From DATAOG01 sp963757395 (GTDB taxonomy: Bacteria > Pseudomonadota > Alphaproteobacteria > Geminicoccales > Geminicoccaceae): a stretch of 64,000 bases of DNA. This document shows, piece after piece, positions 15,796-24,577 of this stretch. Both the position numbers and the translations under genes were made by a program. The notes under the pieces were generated by a model. The model had not been told where the DNA came from. It saw only the letters and a list, made by a program, of their open reading frames with translations, and ran no database searches. The stretch covers positions 115,914-179,913 of the forward strand of contig CAVWRK010000006.1 in assembly GCA_963757395.1 (NCBI GenBank), in the 5' to 3' direction. Position 1 is the first letter of the stretch, and each line of letters starts with the position of its first letter.

Positions 15796-18700
15796 CTAAT
15801 TCATCGCGTACGTGAGCATTTGCGCGACCCGGTCCGCCCAAGTCTCTGGGTCTTTCCTCGCCCAGCGGATCAGGTAGGCGGGGTCTATGCGATCGATGGG
15901 GTGTACCGAGCGTCGCACATCATTGTCGTCGTTCCCCACAAAGAAATACCACCAGATATCTTTTGATCCAGAGTAGAGGACGACATCGGTCAAGAAGACA
16001 TCAGGAAAACGATCCGCTATGAGACGCAAAACGTCTTTGATGGAATCGTCTCCCAGGACGCCCTCCCCGATCGCCGCGCGAATGCTCGCTACCACAGCCG
16101 AAGCGAGCAGAGGATCATTCTCGTGGTTGAGCACGGCCTTGACCAGCTGCTTCGCCACGTATGTTCGCATGATATCAGGGTTGGAAAAGAGATGCTCGCT
16201 CCCGACGACGCGCCTGGCTATCCCGCGCAGCTCCGGTCTCAGCCTATCGATACCAGTCTTATCGTGGTGTAGTAGGCCGATCAGGATTTGGGCAACGGCC
16301 GTCTCTCCCTCACGGCCATGTTCCATCAGCTCTTCGAGGATGGCCACGAGCCCATCCAGCTGAGCTAACCCGTCACCCGCCAGCCACGAAAGGGACCGGG
16401 GATCTACTCGACCAGCCCTTAATCCGGAGAGGATACGGCCTAAGGAGCGGGGGCTCGGTGGTACGACAGCGCGCGACAGAGAGACGAGTTCTCGTCCCAA
16501 ACTCGGATGCCCGGCAACCCGATCGAGCATCTCTTCGGCCTTCTCTGCGTCCCGCACGGCCAATGCCTTCAAGACGCCGGAAAAGAAGCCGAAGTAGCGT
16601 GTTTGCGAAGAGCACGTGTCCCACGCTTCAATTCCGATCGAGTAAAGAGCGTCGGGATCGAGCCCCGACGCAACGAGGGACTCGCCAAACAAGGAGGCTT
16701 GGCCTTGTCCAGAAGGCGTTGTCCGCCTGACGTACTCCAATAGCTCCTCGGGCAAATCTCTCAGCTCTCGACACATGGCATCGATTTCGGGTTCAGCCTC
16801 AAGGAGATGATCATTTTCGTCTTTTGGATACGGTGTATACAAGTCCCAGTGAGGACAAAGCACGAAGATTTCAAAGCGCTCGTCCAGCGTCCTCGGGGCG
16901 AGCATCCTCTCCAACAAGGAGACTCGGTCGCGCGTCGTCCGGTCCATCCCCCGGCCATCGAAATGCAATGTCAGGCAGATTTCGCGCCAGCCGGCCGCCC
17001 AGAAACTCTGTGCTCGCAGGGTATAAGCAATCTTTTCAAGAAGATGAACGAACCGCTCCTCGCTAAATTCGCGGATGTGGTGCTCCAGAGCTAACCTCGC
17101 TCGCTCCGCGAGTGGATCGGGCGACACTGCGATTTCTGTCAAGCGCCGCGCGGCCCCGGCAAATTGCTGCTCTATCTGGCCGTCCGTTTGGAGACGCCAA
17201 CCCCAGGTTCGCGCTCGTCCGCCGAATTTGGTGAGGTCCGTGTTCGAAGAGAAATTGGTCCCTTTCAGCGGCGCACCAAGCGCATCAATCCCGAGCGCTC
17301 TCATCTCTCCGTCTTCATGTATCAGCAGATCTTCAACAAAGTCGATGCGATGGTCTGGTTCTGCTAGCGTACCAGACATGACTATCCAGAACAGTTGCTC
17401 GAACAGGTGTCGCACGTTGTACTGGTTATTATCCCTATCCTCGTCCTTGACGACGCGAGCGAGCAGCAACGCTGCTCGATTGAACAGGTGAGGTTGGTGC
17501 GCCAAGTGCATGAGAAGCTTAGCGAGCCAGTAGCGCGTAATGCTCTTGTCCTCAACGAGACGGCCACTTTTATCGGCATCTAGACTTCGAGCGACCGTGT
17601 CCAGCGCCACCTCCTGCGCCGCGGGAGCCAGTGCCAGCAGCATCTCCAGCCCCCATTTGTTATTGGCAGAAACCACGCCAACAGGCCCGCCTTCGGTGAG
17701 GAACATGCTGGCGATTGCCTGAGCCTCTGGGTGGTCGTCGACCTGACCGAGCCGCCTTGCGAAAGAGAGCGCCAGTCGCTGTGAGGCCTGCTCGGAAAAG
17801 GCGCGGTAGAGCTCCGCGCGAGGAATACGTTCAAGCGCCTGTCTTGCGAGCCGGGCTGCGAGGGCATGGGGAAGCACCGCACGCCAACCGCCCCGCTGCT
17901 GTCCCACGCCGCGGTCGATGAATTCGCGGGTAGCTCTGAACATCTCGCCGGCTGACACACCTGCGAGGCTTGCCAGATGATAGTGCTCCGGGTCTGGACC
18001 TTCCTCGGGTGGTTCGACCGAATATGAGATCACGAGAGAAGCTACCTCAGCGCAGCGCATCAACGTATCACTGGCGGGTGACCGATCCTCCTGGAACAGT
18101 CGCCGCACGAGCTCACGATCTGTCAGGTTCGCAAGGCTCCCTCCTTCCCGAGCAGACTGAAGCAGGACGAGCGCTACACGGCTGTTTCCTCCCGAGAACT
18201 CTGTAATGCGATCTCTGTCCGTCGGGGGGAGGTTGGGCGCACGTTGAGCGAGCAGAGCCCCGATGAGGTCGTGGCTATCCTCGCTCAGCAGTACGACGAG
18301 AGTAAATTCAGGTTGGTCTTCGCCAACATCGTAGTCGATAGATAGAAAGCTGACCTGGCTGTTTGGCCGAGCAATGATCTTAGTGACCTCACGATGAGCC
18401 GCCGCGGGGCAGTTGTCGGCGATCATGATCGCGGGTCGGCCGGCCGCTATCAACTGCTCCGCGACACTCGTCGGGCTCACTCCCACGGATGCGATATCCC
18501 CATAGATGACGCGTGACGTTGATAGGGCTGCCGTTCCCACGTCGTTGTCGAAGAGAGCCTCCGCGAATCGTGTTTTGCCTGTGCCGGACAGGCCGACGAT
18601 CCGAACCGACCGCCGAGGCGTCGCCAGTTCCGATCGAACGTGTTCCAGCGCGTTCAAGACCTTCACTTGAGGCGCATCTTCGGTAAAGGTGAAGGCGGCA

Positions 18701-19317
18701 CGCGGGGTATCGTCGGCGAGATAGGGCAGCTGTTCGTCTGCGTCGGGACGCGACCACGGCTCGTACGGTCGCCACCCTTGAAGCGGCCGGCCCAGCCTAT
18801 CGCGCAGCCATGCGACTACGCCCGCATACTTGTTGGCCCAACGAGCGATCCGGCTGGCGTCGTAGAAATCGAGAGCGAGGCGCTCCCCCTGTTGCACCGT
18901 GGAAACGGCCGACCGCATTGCGGCTTTCCGATCCCGCAGCATCCGGTAGTTGCAATCGTCCTTTCCACAAAACATCACGTAGGCGCCGTCCTCGCTCGCC
19001 AGCTCCTGGAATAGTGGGCGAGGCTGTCCGCCAGGAGCCATCTCGCGCACAATCGGCGCCGCTGACATCGACTCCGCTTTCGATTGGAATACGGTCGTGC
19101 GCCTCGGAAAGAAGTCTGTATGGTCGGGCGCTCCGGACCAACTGATCCGAGCGTCGACGCCATCGTCGGCGGCGTTGCCATGTCCACCATACGTTATGGC
19201 GCTCAGCGGGATGCCGTTGCCCAGCGCCTCGGCCTCAACCAACCGACCAAGAAGATCGGCCAGGTCGTCGTCGCCCAACTGCATGATATCGTTCGGTGTT
19301 AGTTCGAGGAGCGACAC
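15796..19317 (-). CDS. PD-(D/E)xK-like nuclease – STAND-type NTPase, candidate antiphage protein
   Basis: A 1173-residue protein. Residues about 40-170 look like an Mrr/restriction-endonuclease fold, with D55 in DDGVDARISW and the Q78-S-K80 motif in TVFQSKAES. A P-loop follows at 242-249 (GLSGTGKT), with a Walker-B-like IMIADNCPAA near 296. From about 450 on the protein is long and helical with a repeat-like texture and no catalytic motif. This order (nuclease, NTPase, helical sensor) is that of Avs/STAND-type defence proteins (family knowledge). The start is GTG 19317, preceded by GGAGG. The gene is lower in GC than its neighbours, which suggests acquisition. An in-frame TAG ends it early. 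Confidence 0.8.
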   Translation of the reverse strand: MSLLELTPNDIMQLGDDDLADLLGRLVEAEALGNGIPLSAITYGGHGNAADDGVDARISWSGAPDHTDFFPRRTTVFQSKAESMSAAPIVREMAPGGQPRPLFQELASEDGAYVMFCGKDDCNYRMLRDRKAAMRSAVSTVQQGERLALDFYDASRIARWANKYAGVVAWLRDRLGRPLQGWRPYEPWSRPDADEQLPYLADDTPRAAFTFTEDAPQVKVLNALEHVRSELATPRRSVRIVGLSGTGKTRFAEALFDNDVGTAALSTSRVIYGDIASVGVSPTSVAEQLIAAGRPAIMIADNCPAAAHREVTKIIARPNSQVSFLSIDYDVGEDQPEFTLVVLLSEDSHDLIGALLAQRAPNLPPTDRDRITEFSGGNSRVALVLLQSAREGGSLANLTDRELVRRLFQEDRSPASDTLMRCAEVASLVISYSVEPPEEGPDPEHYHLASLAGVSAGEMFRATREFIDRGVGQQRGGWRAVLPHALAARLARQALERIPRAELYRAFSEQASQRLALSFARRLGQVDDHPEAQAIASMFLTEGGPVGVVSANNKWGLEMLLALAPAAQEVALDTVARSLDADKSGRLVEDKSITRYWLAKLLMHLAHQPHLFNRAALLLARVVKDEDRDNNQYNVRHLFEQLFWIVMSGTLAEPDHRIDFVEDLLIHEDGEMRALGIDALGAPLKGTNFSSNTDLTKFGGRARTWGWRLQTDGQIEQQFAGAARRLTEIAVSPDPLAERARLALEHHIREFSEERFVHLLEKIAYTLRAQSFWAAGWREICLTLHFDGRGMDRTTRDRVSLLERMLAPRTLDERFEIFVLCPHWDLYTPYPKDENDHLLEAEPEIDAMCRELRDLPEELLEYVRRTTPSGQGQASLFGESLVASGLDPDALYSIGIEAWDTCSSQTRYFGFFSGVLKALAVRDAEKAEEMLDRVAGHPSLGRELVSLSRAVVPPSPRSLGRILSGLRAGRVDPRSLSWLAGDGLAQLDGLVAILEELMEHGREGETAVAQILIGLLHHDKTGIDRLRPELRGIARRVVGSEHLFSNPDIMRTYVAKQLVKAVLNHENDPLLASAVVASIRAAIGEGVLGDDSIKDVLRLIADRFPDVFLTDVVLYSGSKDIWWYFFVGNDDNDVRRSVHPIDRIDPAYLIRWARKDPETWADRVAQMLTYAMN

Positions 19318-19349
19318 CCTCTGGCCTCCAGTAAGAATTCGCGTGAAGG

Positions 19350-19355
19350 TATATA
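19350..19355 (-). promoter_or_regulatory. Candidate -10 box of the STAND-type gene
   Basis: TATATA on the minus strand lies 33 bases upstream of the GTG start, in an otherwise GC-rich stretch. A weak TGGCGA lies 16 bases further upstream as a possible -35. Confidence 0.3.
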
Positions 19356-19501
19356 GGCAGAACCGCGGATGTCGCCATGGCCGGGCTGGTGACGGAGGTC
19401 GGCGAAGGTTCTTTGTCGGCCCAATGTCGAAATCGGGTGGGGTCGGGCGTCATCGGGGTGGCGGGGCATGGGGCTCCGGTCGTGAACGTGGGAAAAAGAC
19501 C

Positions 19502-19849
19502 ATGCAGTACATTTTGATGATCTACGGCAACGAGGCGGCGATGCAGGGGGCCAGCAAGGAGGCGGGTGAGCAGATGCATGCTGCTTATGGCGCCTATACC
19601 GGGGCGATGCAGGAGGCGGGCGTGATCAGAGGCGGCGAGCGGCTGCGGCCGAGCAGCTCGGCGAGCACGGTCCGGGTGAGCGGCGGCAAGACCCAGGTGC
19701 TGGATGGGCCCTATGCCGAGACCAAGGAGCAGCTCGGCGGCTACTATCTGATCGAGGTGCCCGATCTCGACGCCGCGCTGTCCTGGGCGGCGCGCTGCCC
19801 GGGTGCCGCGCACGGCGCGATCGAGGTCCGGCCGATCTGGCCGATGTAG
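19502..19849 (+). CDS. YCII-related (DGPF) domain protein
   Basis: The 115-residue protein begins MQYILMIYGNEAAMQ and carries VLDGPYAETKEQLGGYYLIE, the DGPF/YCII signature. ATG 19502 is the family start. Genes of this type are nearly always next to ECF42 sigma factors and are probably part of the same regulatory unit, although their biochemical role is unknown. The sigma gene follows after 22 bases, so co-transcription is likely. Confidence 0.92.
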   Translation: MQYILMIYGNEAAMQGASKEAGEQMHAAYGAYTGAMQEAGVIRGGERLRPSSSASTVRVSGGKTQVLDGPYAETKEQLGGYYLIEVPDLDAALSWAARCPGAAHGAIEVRPIWPM

Positions 19850-19871
19850 TTTTTTCGCCGGAAGAAGAGCG

Positions 19872-21143
19872 ATGACGCGGGAGGGGGACCAGCCGGCGCG
19901 GGCGGCTGCCGAGGCGGTCGCGCGGCAGAGTTACGGCCGGCTGGTCGCCTATCTCGCGGCGCGCACGGGCGATGTCGCGGGGGCCGAGGACGCGTTGTCC
20001 GAGGCCTTCGCGGCGGCCCTGGTGGACTGGCCGGCGAAGGCCGTGCCCGAGCGGCCGGAGGCGTGGCTGCTGGCGGTCGCGCGGCGGCGGCAGATCGATG
20101 CCGCCCGCAGGCGGCGGACCGGCCAGGAGGCGAGCGGCCATCTGCGGCTGCTGGCCGAGGAGCTGGCGGCGGCGGCCGCGAGCGAGACGGAGATCCAGGA
20201 CGATCGCCTGGCGCTGATGTTCGCCTGCGCCCACCCGGCGATCGCGGAAGGCATCCGGGCGCCCCTGATCCTGCAGACCGTGCTCGGCTTCGATGCCGGG
20301 ACGATCGCGTCGGCCTTCCTGGTCTCACCGGCGACCATGGGCCAGCGGCTGGTGCGGGCGAAGATCAAGATCCGCGAGGCCCGGATTCCGCTCCGGGTGC
20401 CGGAGCGGGAGGAGCTCGACGAGCGGCTCGAGGCCGTGCTCGAGGCGGTCTACGCCGCCTTCGCCGCCGGCTGGTCCGATCCGGCCGGCACCGAGGCGCG
20501 CCGGCGCAACCTGGCGGCGGAGGGGATCTGGCTCGGCCGCCTGGTGGTGGCGCTGCTGCCGGAGCAGCCGGAGGCGCAGGGCCTGCTGGCGCTGATGCTC
20601 CATGCCGAGGCCAGGCGGCATGCCAGGCGCAATGCCGAGGGCGACTATGTGCCGCTGGGCGAGCAGGACCCGGCCGCCTGGGACCGGGGGCTGATCGAGG
20701 AGGCCGAGGCGCTGCTGCGGCGTGCGAGCCGCACGGGCGTGGTCGGCCGCTATCAGCTGGAGGCGGCGGTGCAGTCGGCTCATGCCGCGCGCCGGCTGAC
20801 CGGCCGCACCGACTGGGCGGCGATCGCGCAGATCTACGACCTCCTGGCGGCGGTCACCGGCTCGCCCGTGGTCCTGATCAACCGCGCGATCGCGGTCGCC
20901 GAAAGCCGCGGCCCCGGCGCCGGTCTCGCGGCCCTCGATCGGCTCGGGGACGATCCGCGTCTTGCCGACTATCAGCCCTATTGGGCGGCCCGCGCGCGCC
21001 TGCTGGCGGCGACCGGCGGGCTCGAGGCGGCGGACCAGGCCTACCGGCGGGCGATCGGTCTGGAACCTGATCCGGCGGTGCGGCGTTTTCTGCAACAGCG
21101 GCTCGTCGAGCTGCGCAGGCGGTCTGGCGAAGGGCCTGAATGA
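19872..21143 (+). CDS. ECF42-type RNA polymerase sigma factor
   Basis: The 423-residue protein has sigma region 2 (YGRLVAYLAARTGDVAGAED, then ALSEAFAAALVDWP and PEAWLLAVARRRQID) and region 4 (LILQTVLGFDAGTIASAFLV, GQRLVRAKIKIREA). The long helical C-terminal extension has the DUF6596/TPR-like sequence typical of ECF42 (LEAVYAAFAAGWSD, NRAIAVAESRGPGAGLAALD, PYWAARARLLAATG). These sigmas have no anti-sigma factor; the C-terminal domain is thought to control activity. ATG 19872 follows GAAGAAGAGCG. The YCII gene upstream is its usual partner. Confidence 0.93.
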   Translation: MTREGDQPARAAAEAVARQSYGRLVAYLAARTGDVAGAEDALSEAFAAALVDWPAKAVPERPEAWLLAVARRRQIDAARRRRTGQEASGHLRLLAEELAAAAASETEIQDDRLALMFACAHPAIAEGIRAPLILQTVLGFDAGTIASAFLVSPATMGQRLVRAKIKIREARIPLRVPEREELDERLEAVLEAVYAAFAAGWSDPAGTEARRRNLAAEGIWLGRLVVALLPEQPEAQGLLALMLHAEARRHARRNAEGDYVPLGEQDPAAWDRGLIEEAEALLRRASRTGVVGRYQLEAAVQSAHAARRLTGRTDWAAIAQIYDLLAAVTGSPVVLINRAIAVAESRGPGAGLAALDRLGDDPRLADYQPYWAARARLLAATGGLEAADQAYRRAIGLEPDPAVRRFLQQRLVELRRRSGEGPE

Positions 21144-21493
21144 TGGCGTCGCGCACGGAACTGTCGTCGGCCCGGTCTATCCCGAACGTCGCTATGGGCG
21201 TGGCCGCGGCGTGCTGCCGCGGCTCGCGGACGGCGGAGAGTTTTCGCGCGCAGGGCGACTTGTGGAGCGGTCGTGGCGCGCTACGTATTAGGTAGAAGGT
21301 GAGCGCCAGGGCCCGTGATCGATGGTTGTGGGCAGAGCGGGCGGCGCCGGTCGACCGGTCCGAGGGACGCCATGGTTGGGTTTGGGCTGCATGCGGCCGT
21401 GGGGTTGGTCGGGAGTTCGTGGCGTCAGCGCCCGTGGCGGGCGGCCGCGCCGTATGGCAAGTGGCGCGATCTACTTTAGCGCGAAAGTCGGTC
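21144..21493. other. Intergenic stretch without recognised genes
   Basis: About 350 bases after the sigma gene. Frames here look random. The only texture is CTTTAGCGCG, which occurs near 21474 and again at 21498 just before the candidate promoter. Confidence 0.4.
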
Positions 21494-21521
21494 TTGGCTT
21501 TAGCGCGGGTTGCAGTATAGT
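21494..21521 (+). promoter_or_regulatory. Candidate sigma-70 promoter
   Basis: TTGGCT (21494-21499), a 16-base spacer and TATAGT (21516-21521) lie about 30 bases upstream of an AGGGGGT ribosome-binding site and the GTG of the small gene at 21552. Confidence 0.5.
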
Positions 21522-21551
21522 GGCCCCACCCAAGCGACTTAGGGGGTAAGC

Positions 21552-21757
21552 GTGAAAGTCAGAAGTTCGAGCGGATCCGCCGCGGCCAGAGGACCGCCGA
21601 GGTGGAGTACATCATCACCAAGGCGCCACGCAAACGGCGTCTCGTGCCCGAGGGCGAGAGCGGCGCTTTCGATGCCGCGAACGATCCCTGGAACATGGCC
21701 GGGCAGTCGGCCTCGGAGCTGCGTCTGCCCTGGCGGCTCAACTCGCGCCGCAGCTAG
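21552..21757 (+). pseudogene. Small basic protein, about 68 aa, one-base frameshift near its start
   Basis: GTG 21552 follows AGGGGGTAAGC and a good promoter, and encodes MKVR. One base over, the frame carries a protein-like sequence: KFERIRRGQRTAEVEYIITK, then PRKRRLVPEG, DAANDPWNMAGQ and LPWRLNSRRS before TAG. That second frame has no start codon of its own after the preceding TAG. One missing base near 21563 would join them. The product would be a small, soluble, basic protein of unknown function. Confidence 0.55.
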
Positions 21758-21856
21758 CTGCGGCCGGACCGCCGGCTGGCCGGCGGTCGCTCGGGCGGTG
21801 TGACGGCGGCGGGCGCCCTCGACGGCGCACGCAGTCGGCAGCGCAGGGCTGGGCGC

Positions 21857-22141
21857 TCAGTGGACGTGCAGGATCTCGCCGGTCCGCGCGTCGGCCGTGA
21901 TGTCGCGAACCTTGCCGTCCGACCCCAGCCATTTGATCCGATAGAGCGAGCGGCCGTCCCGCTCGATGACGTTGGCGGCGAGCGCGCGCCCGGGATAGCG
22001 CTGGCCGATCGTGCGCAGCACGGCGCCGAGCGGCGGCGCGTCGGCGACCGGCAGCAGCAGGCTCGGCTGGCTTCCGGCCGCGGCCGCCGGGCTCAGGGGG
22101 ACGATCGCGGCGAGGACCAGAAGAAGCGGCAGAAGACGCAT
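21857..22141 (-). CDS. Secreted PepSY-domain protein
   Basis: The 94-residue protein has a signal peptide (MRLLPLLLVLAAIVPLSPAAAA). A single PepSY-like domain follows: LGAVLRTIGQRYPGRALAAN, then YRIKWLGSDGKVRDITADA and TGEILHVH. PepSY proteins are periplasmic and often inhibit proteases or modulate sensor kinases. The gene is divergent from the secreted basic protein at 22262. Confidence 0.85.
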   Translation of the reverse strand: MRLLPLLLVLAAIVPLSPAAAAGSQPSLLLPVADAPPLGAVLRTIGQRYPGRALAANVIERDGRSLYRIKWLGSDGKVRDITADARTGEILHVH

Positions 22142-22261
22142 TGCCGGACCGCTTACCTCAGGACGCGTGAATGGCGCATGAACACCAGGCTCAGCTTGGG
22201 TTCAAGTGCGACTGGCAAAATTGGCGCGAATTTGCAATAATCTGGCAGGGGAGGCCTTGTC

Positions 22262-22786
22262 ATGCGTCGATCGATCCTGTTCGCCGCGGCGCTCGCCGGT
22301 GGTTTGACCCTGGCCGCCGGCGCCGAGGCCGATGGCCGCCATGGTCCACGCGGCGGCCATGCCCGCATGTTTCACCACGGTCAGCAGTTCGCCCAGCCGT
22401 CCAGCCTGCGGGTGTTCGCGCCGCGGCCTCAGGTGCGGCACTTCGGGTCGCGGTCCCAGGCCGGCTGCTTCGCGGCGCCGGGCTGCGGGCCGCGGTTCGG
22501 CCACTGGCAGCCGGTTCCGCGCTTCGCGTCCCGCCCGCCGGTGCCGCTGAGCCGGCAGCCGGGGTATCGGGTCCTGGCCGGGCGCCAGATCCTGCCGACC
22601 GTTGGCATCCCGGTCAGGCCTCTGGTCCAGCCGGTCATCGTCCGGCCGCGCCATCATTTTCCGACCTTCGTCCGGGTCGTCCCGGGCCCGGGCCTGCCCC
22701 GCCAGGCCTGGTTCGGCAGCCCGCATCGCCAGGGCGGGCTGACGATCATCGTCCGCGATCCGGGCAGGATGCGAGCTTGGCAATAG
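22262..22786 (+). CDS. Secreted basic His/Pro/Arg-rich protein of unknown function
   Basis: The 174-residue protein has a signal peptide (MRRSILFAAALAGGLTLAAG). After it the chain is low in complexity, rich in Arg, His, Pro, Phe and Gly, and very basic. Two cysteines lie close together (AGCFAAPGCGPRFGHW). A GGGGAGG ribosome-binding site precedes ATG 22262. No family is recognised. A nucleic-acid-, metal- or envelope-binding role is only a guess from composition. Confidence 0.65.
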   Translation: MRRSILFAAALAGGLTLAAGAEADGRHGPRGGHARMFHHGQQFAQPSSLRVFAPRPQVRHFGSRSQAGCFAAPGCGPRFGHWQPVPRFASRPPVPLSRQPGYRVLAGRQILPTVGIPVRPLVQPVIVRPRHHFPTFVRVVPGPGLPRQAWFGSPHRQGGLTIIVRDPGRMRAWQ

Positions 22787-22834
22787 CCGGCGCAGGCGGC
22801 GTGGGCGAGCCGCGGCGCGGGGGATAGAGGCGGC

Positions 22835-23716
22835 ATGGAGCGGCGGCCGACGATGGCGACGAACGTCGGGATAAGACCGACCGGCGCGGCGCTCGGCGCC
22901 GATGTCGAAGGCGCCGACCTCGGTGCGCTCGACGACGCGGCCTTCGCGGTGATCCGCAAGGGCCTGCAGGATCACCTCGTGCTCCGTTTCCGGGGCAGCG
23001 CGATCACCGACGAAAGCTTCATCGGCCTCGCACGCCGGTTCGGCGAGATCGAGCCGCCGGAGGCGCACACCCGCACGGCCGAGATGACCGTGCCGGGCTT
23101 TCCGGAGATGAGCATCATCTCGAACCTGATCGAGGATGGGGTCGCCAAGGGCGAGGCGGGCGATGGCGAGCTCCGCTGGCACACCGACCACGGCTTCATG
23201 GAACGGCCGGTCGCGCTCAGCATGCTGCTCGCGCGCGCCGTGCCGGGCGCCGGCGGCGACACCAGCTTTGCCAACATGTACCAGGCCTATGACGAGTTGC
23301 CGGCCGGCCTCAAAGCGCGGGTCGCCGGGCTCGAGGTCAAGCATCAGGGCAGCCACACCTCGACCGGCAAGCGGCGGCCGGGTTATCTCGACCTCGAGAG
23401 CGACGATCCGCGCGACCTGCCGGGGGCGCTCCATCCGATCGTCCGCACCCATCCCGCAACCGGGGAAAAAGCGCTCTACTTAGGCCGCCGGTTCGGCTCC
23501 TACATTCCCCCGCTGCCGCTCGAGGAGAGCGAGGCGCTGCTGGACGAGCTCTGGGACCACGCCGCGCGCGCGCACCTCGCCTGGACCCAGCAATGGCAGG
23601 TCGGTGACCTGATCGTCTGGGACAACCGCTGCACGCTGCATCGCCGGGAAGGCTTCGCCGGCCACGGCCTCCGCCGTCTGCACCGCCTCATGACCAAGGG
23701 CGAGCGGCCGGTCTAG
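22835..23716 (+). CDS. TauD/TfdA family Fe(II)/2-oxoglutarate dioxygenase
   Basis: The 293-residue enzyme has the 2-His-1-carboxylate facial triad of the TauD family: H and D in WHTDHGF near residue 112, and the distal His in CTLHRREGF near 268. The 2-oxoglutarate-binding arginine is expected in the GLRRLHRLM tail. The N-terminal GIRPTGAALGADVEGADL is typical. The substrate cannot be told; taurine, alkylsulfonates and aryloxy acids are usual in the family. ATG 22835 is used and ATG 22853 is possible. The DUF4279 gene follows after 11 bases. Confidence 0.92.
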   Translation: MERRPTMATNVGIRPTGAALGADVEGADLGALDDAAFAVIRKGLQDHLVLRFRGSAITDESFIGLARRFGEIEPPEAHTRTAEMTVPGFPEMSIISNLIEDGVAKGEAGDGELRWHTDHGFMERPVALSMLLARAVPGAGGDTSFANMYQAYDELPAGLKARVAGLEVKHQGSHTSTGKRRPGYLDLESDDPRDLPGALHPIVRTHPATGEKALYLGRRFGSYIPPLPLEESEALLDELWDHAARAHLAWTQQWQVGDLIVWDNRCTLHRREGFAGHGLRRLHRLMTKGERPV

Positions 23717-23727
23717 GAGGGAACCCC

Positions 23728-24252
23728 GTGAGTGCAGACAACGTGGTCCCCTTCGGCCGGCCCGGCATGACGATCGGCGGGCTGATCGAGGAGGCGGGCG
23801 CGTCATTGAACATCTATGGCGACGATCTCGACCCGGACGAGATCACGCGGCTCCTCGGGCTGGCGCCGACCCACAGCCATCGCCTGGGCGACCGCCTGAA
23901 GCCGCACAGCCCGCCGTTCCGGACCGGCTGCTGGACGCACAGGGTGGAGGGCGCCGGTCCGGGGGATCCGGCGGATCTGGCGCTGGGGTCGCTGCTCGAT
24001 CGCCTGCCGTCGGAGGCATCTTTTTGGGCCCCGCTCGGGCAGCGCTACCAGATCCGGATCTTCTTCTGCATCGGCTTCAAGGGTTGGAACAAGGCGTTCA
24101 CGCTGTCGGCGGGCAACGTCCAGCGGGTGGCCAGGCTGGGCGTGCGTCTGGACTTTGATCTCTACGCCGATGACCAGACCCCGTCGGAGCTTCTCGAGAT
24201 CCTGGATCGCGGGCCGGGCGGGTCGGGCGGGACGAACCGACGGTCGCGGTGA
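23728..24252 (+). CDS. DUF4279 domain protein
   Basis: The 174-residue protein matches DUF4279, a small soluble domain of unknown function. It shows ASLNIYGDDLDPDEITRLLG, then THSHRLGDR and GCWTHRVEG. It starts at GTG 23728 just behind the dioxygenase and is probably co-transcribed. Its last residues (GPGGSGGTNRRSR) fall on the boundary of a duplicated ABC-gene scrap, so the native C-terminus may have been replaced. Confidence 0.82.
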   Translation: MSADNVVPFGRPGMTIGGLIEEAGASLNIYGDDLDPDEITRLLGLAPTHSHRLGDRLKPHSPPFRTGCWTHRVEGAGPGDPADLALGSLLDRLPSEASFWAPLGQRYQIRIFFCIGFKGWNKAFTLSAGNVQRVARLGVRLDFDLYADDQTPSELLEILDRGPGGSGGTNRRSR

Positions 24253-24331
24253 TTCGTCATAGAAGGGCGGCCAGAACGGCGCCGGCAAGACCACGCTCTT
24301 CAGCCTGATCACCCGGCTCTGCAACGACCGG
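24238..24331 (+). pseudogene. Scrap of a duplicated ABC-transporter ATPase gene
   Basis: Bases 24269-24307 are identical to 26265-26303 in the ABC ATPase gene (encoding GQNGAGKTTLFSL, the Walker A region), and similarity runs to about 24331. Bases 24238-24268 resemble 26021-26051, which lie upstream of that gene. The copy thus joins the gene's 5' flank directly to its Walker A segment and lacks about 210 bases between, plus everything after. It is not functional. Confidence 0.8.
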
Positions 24332-24577
24332 ACAGCCAGGTTTGGCGCGCCGCCGGTGCAGGGCCCCGGTGCGGATCGCCCGCGCAGATAGTCCCGCCTC
24401 TCGGGGCTTGGGGCGCCCCCGGAGTGGAGGCGTGTGCCGCGGAGGTGAAGACGGCGCGGGATGGGCGGCAAGCCGCGAGCTTTGCTCCCGGAGGACGGGA
24501 CCGTCGCGGCCCGAGGGCCTTGGCGGGCCCGCCCTCCAAAGTGGTCTTTCTCGAGGGCCCTTCGACCGCTGTCAAAC
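24332..24577. other. Intergenic stretch, nothing recognised
   Basis: About 250 bases between the ABC scrap and the membrane protein's stop. No gene, hairpin or repeat was recognised. Confidence 0.4.
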
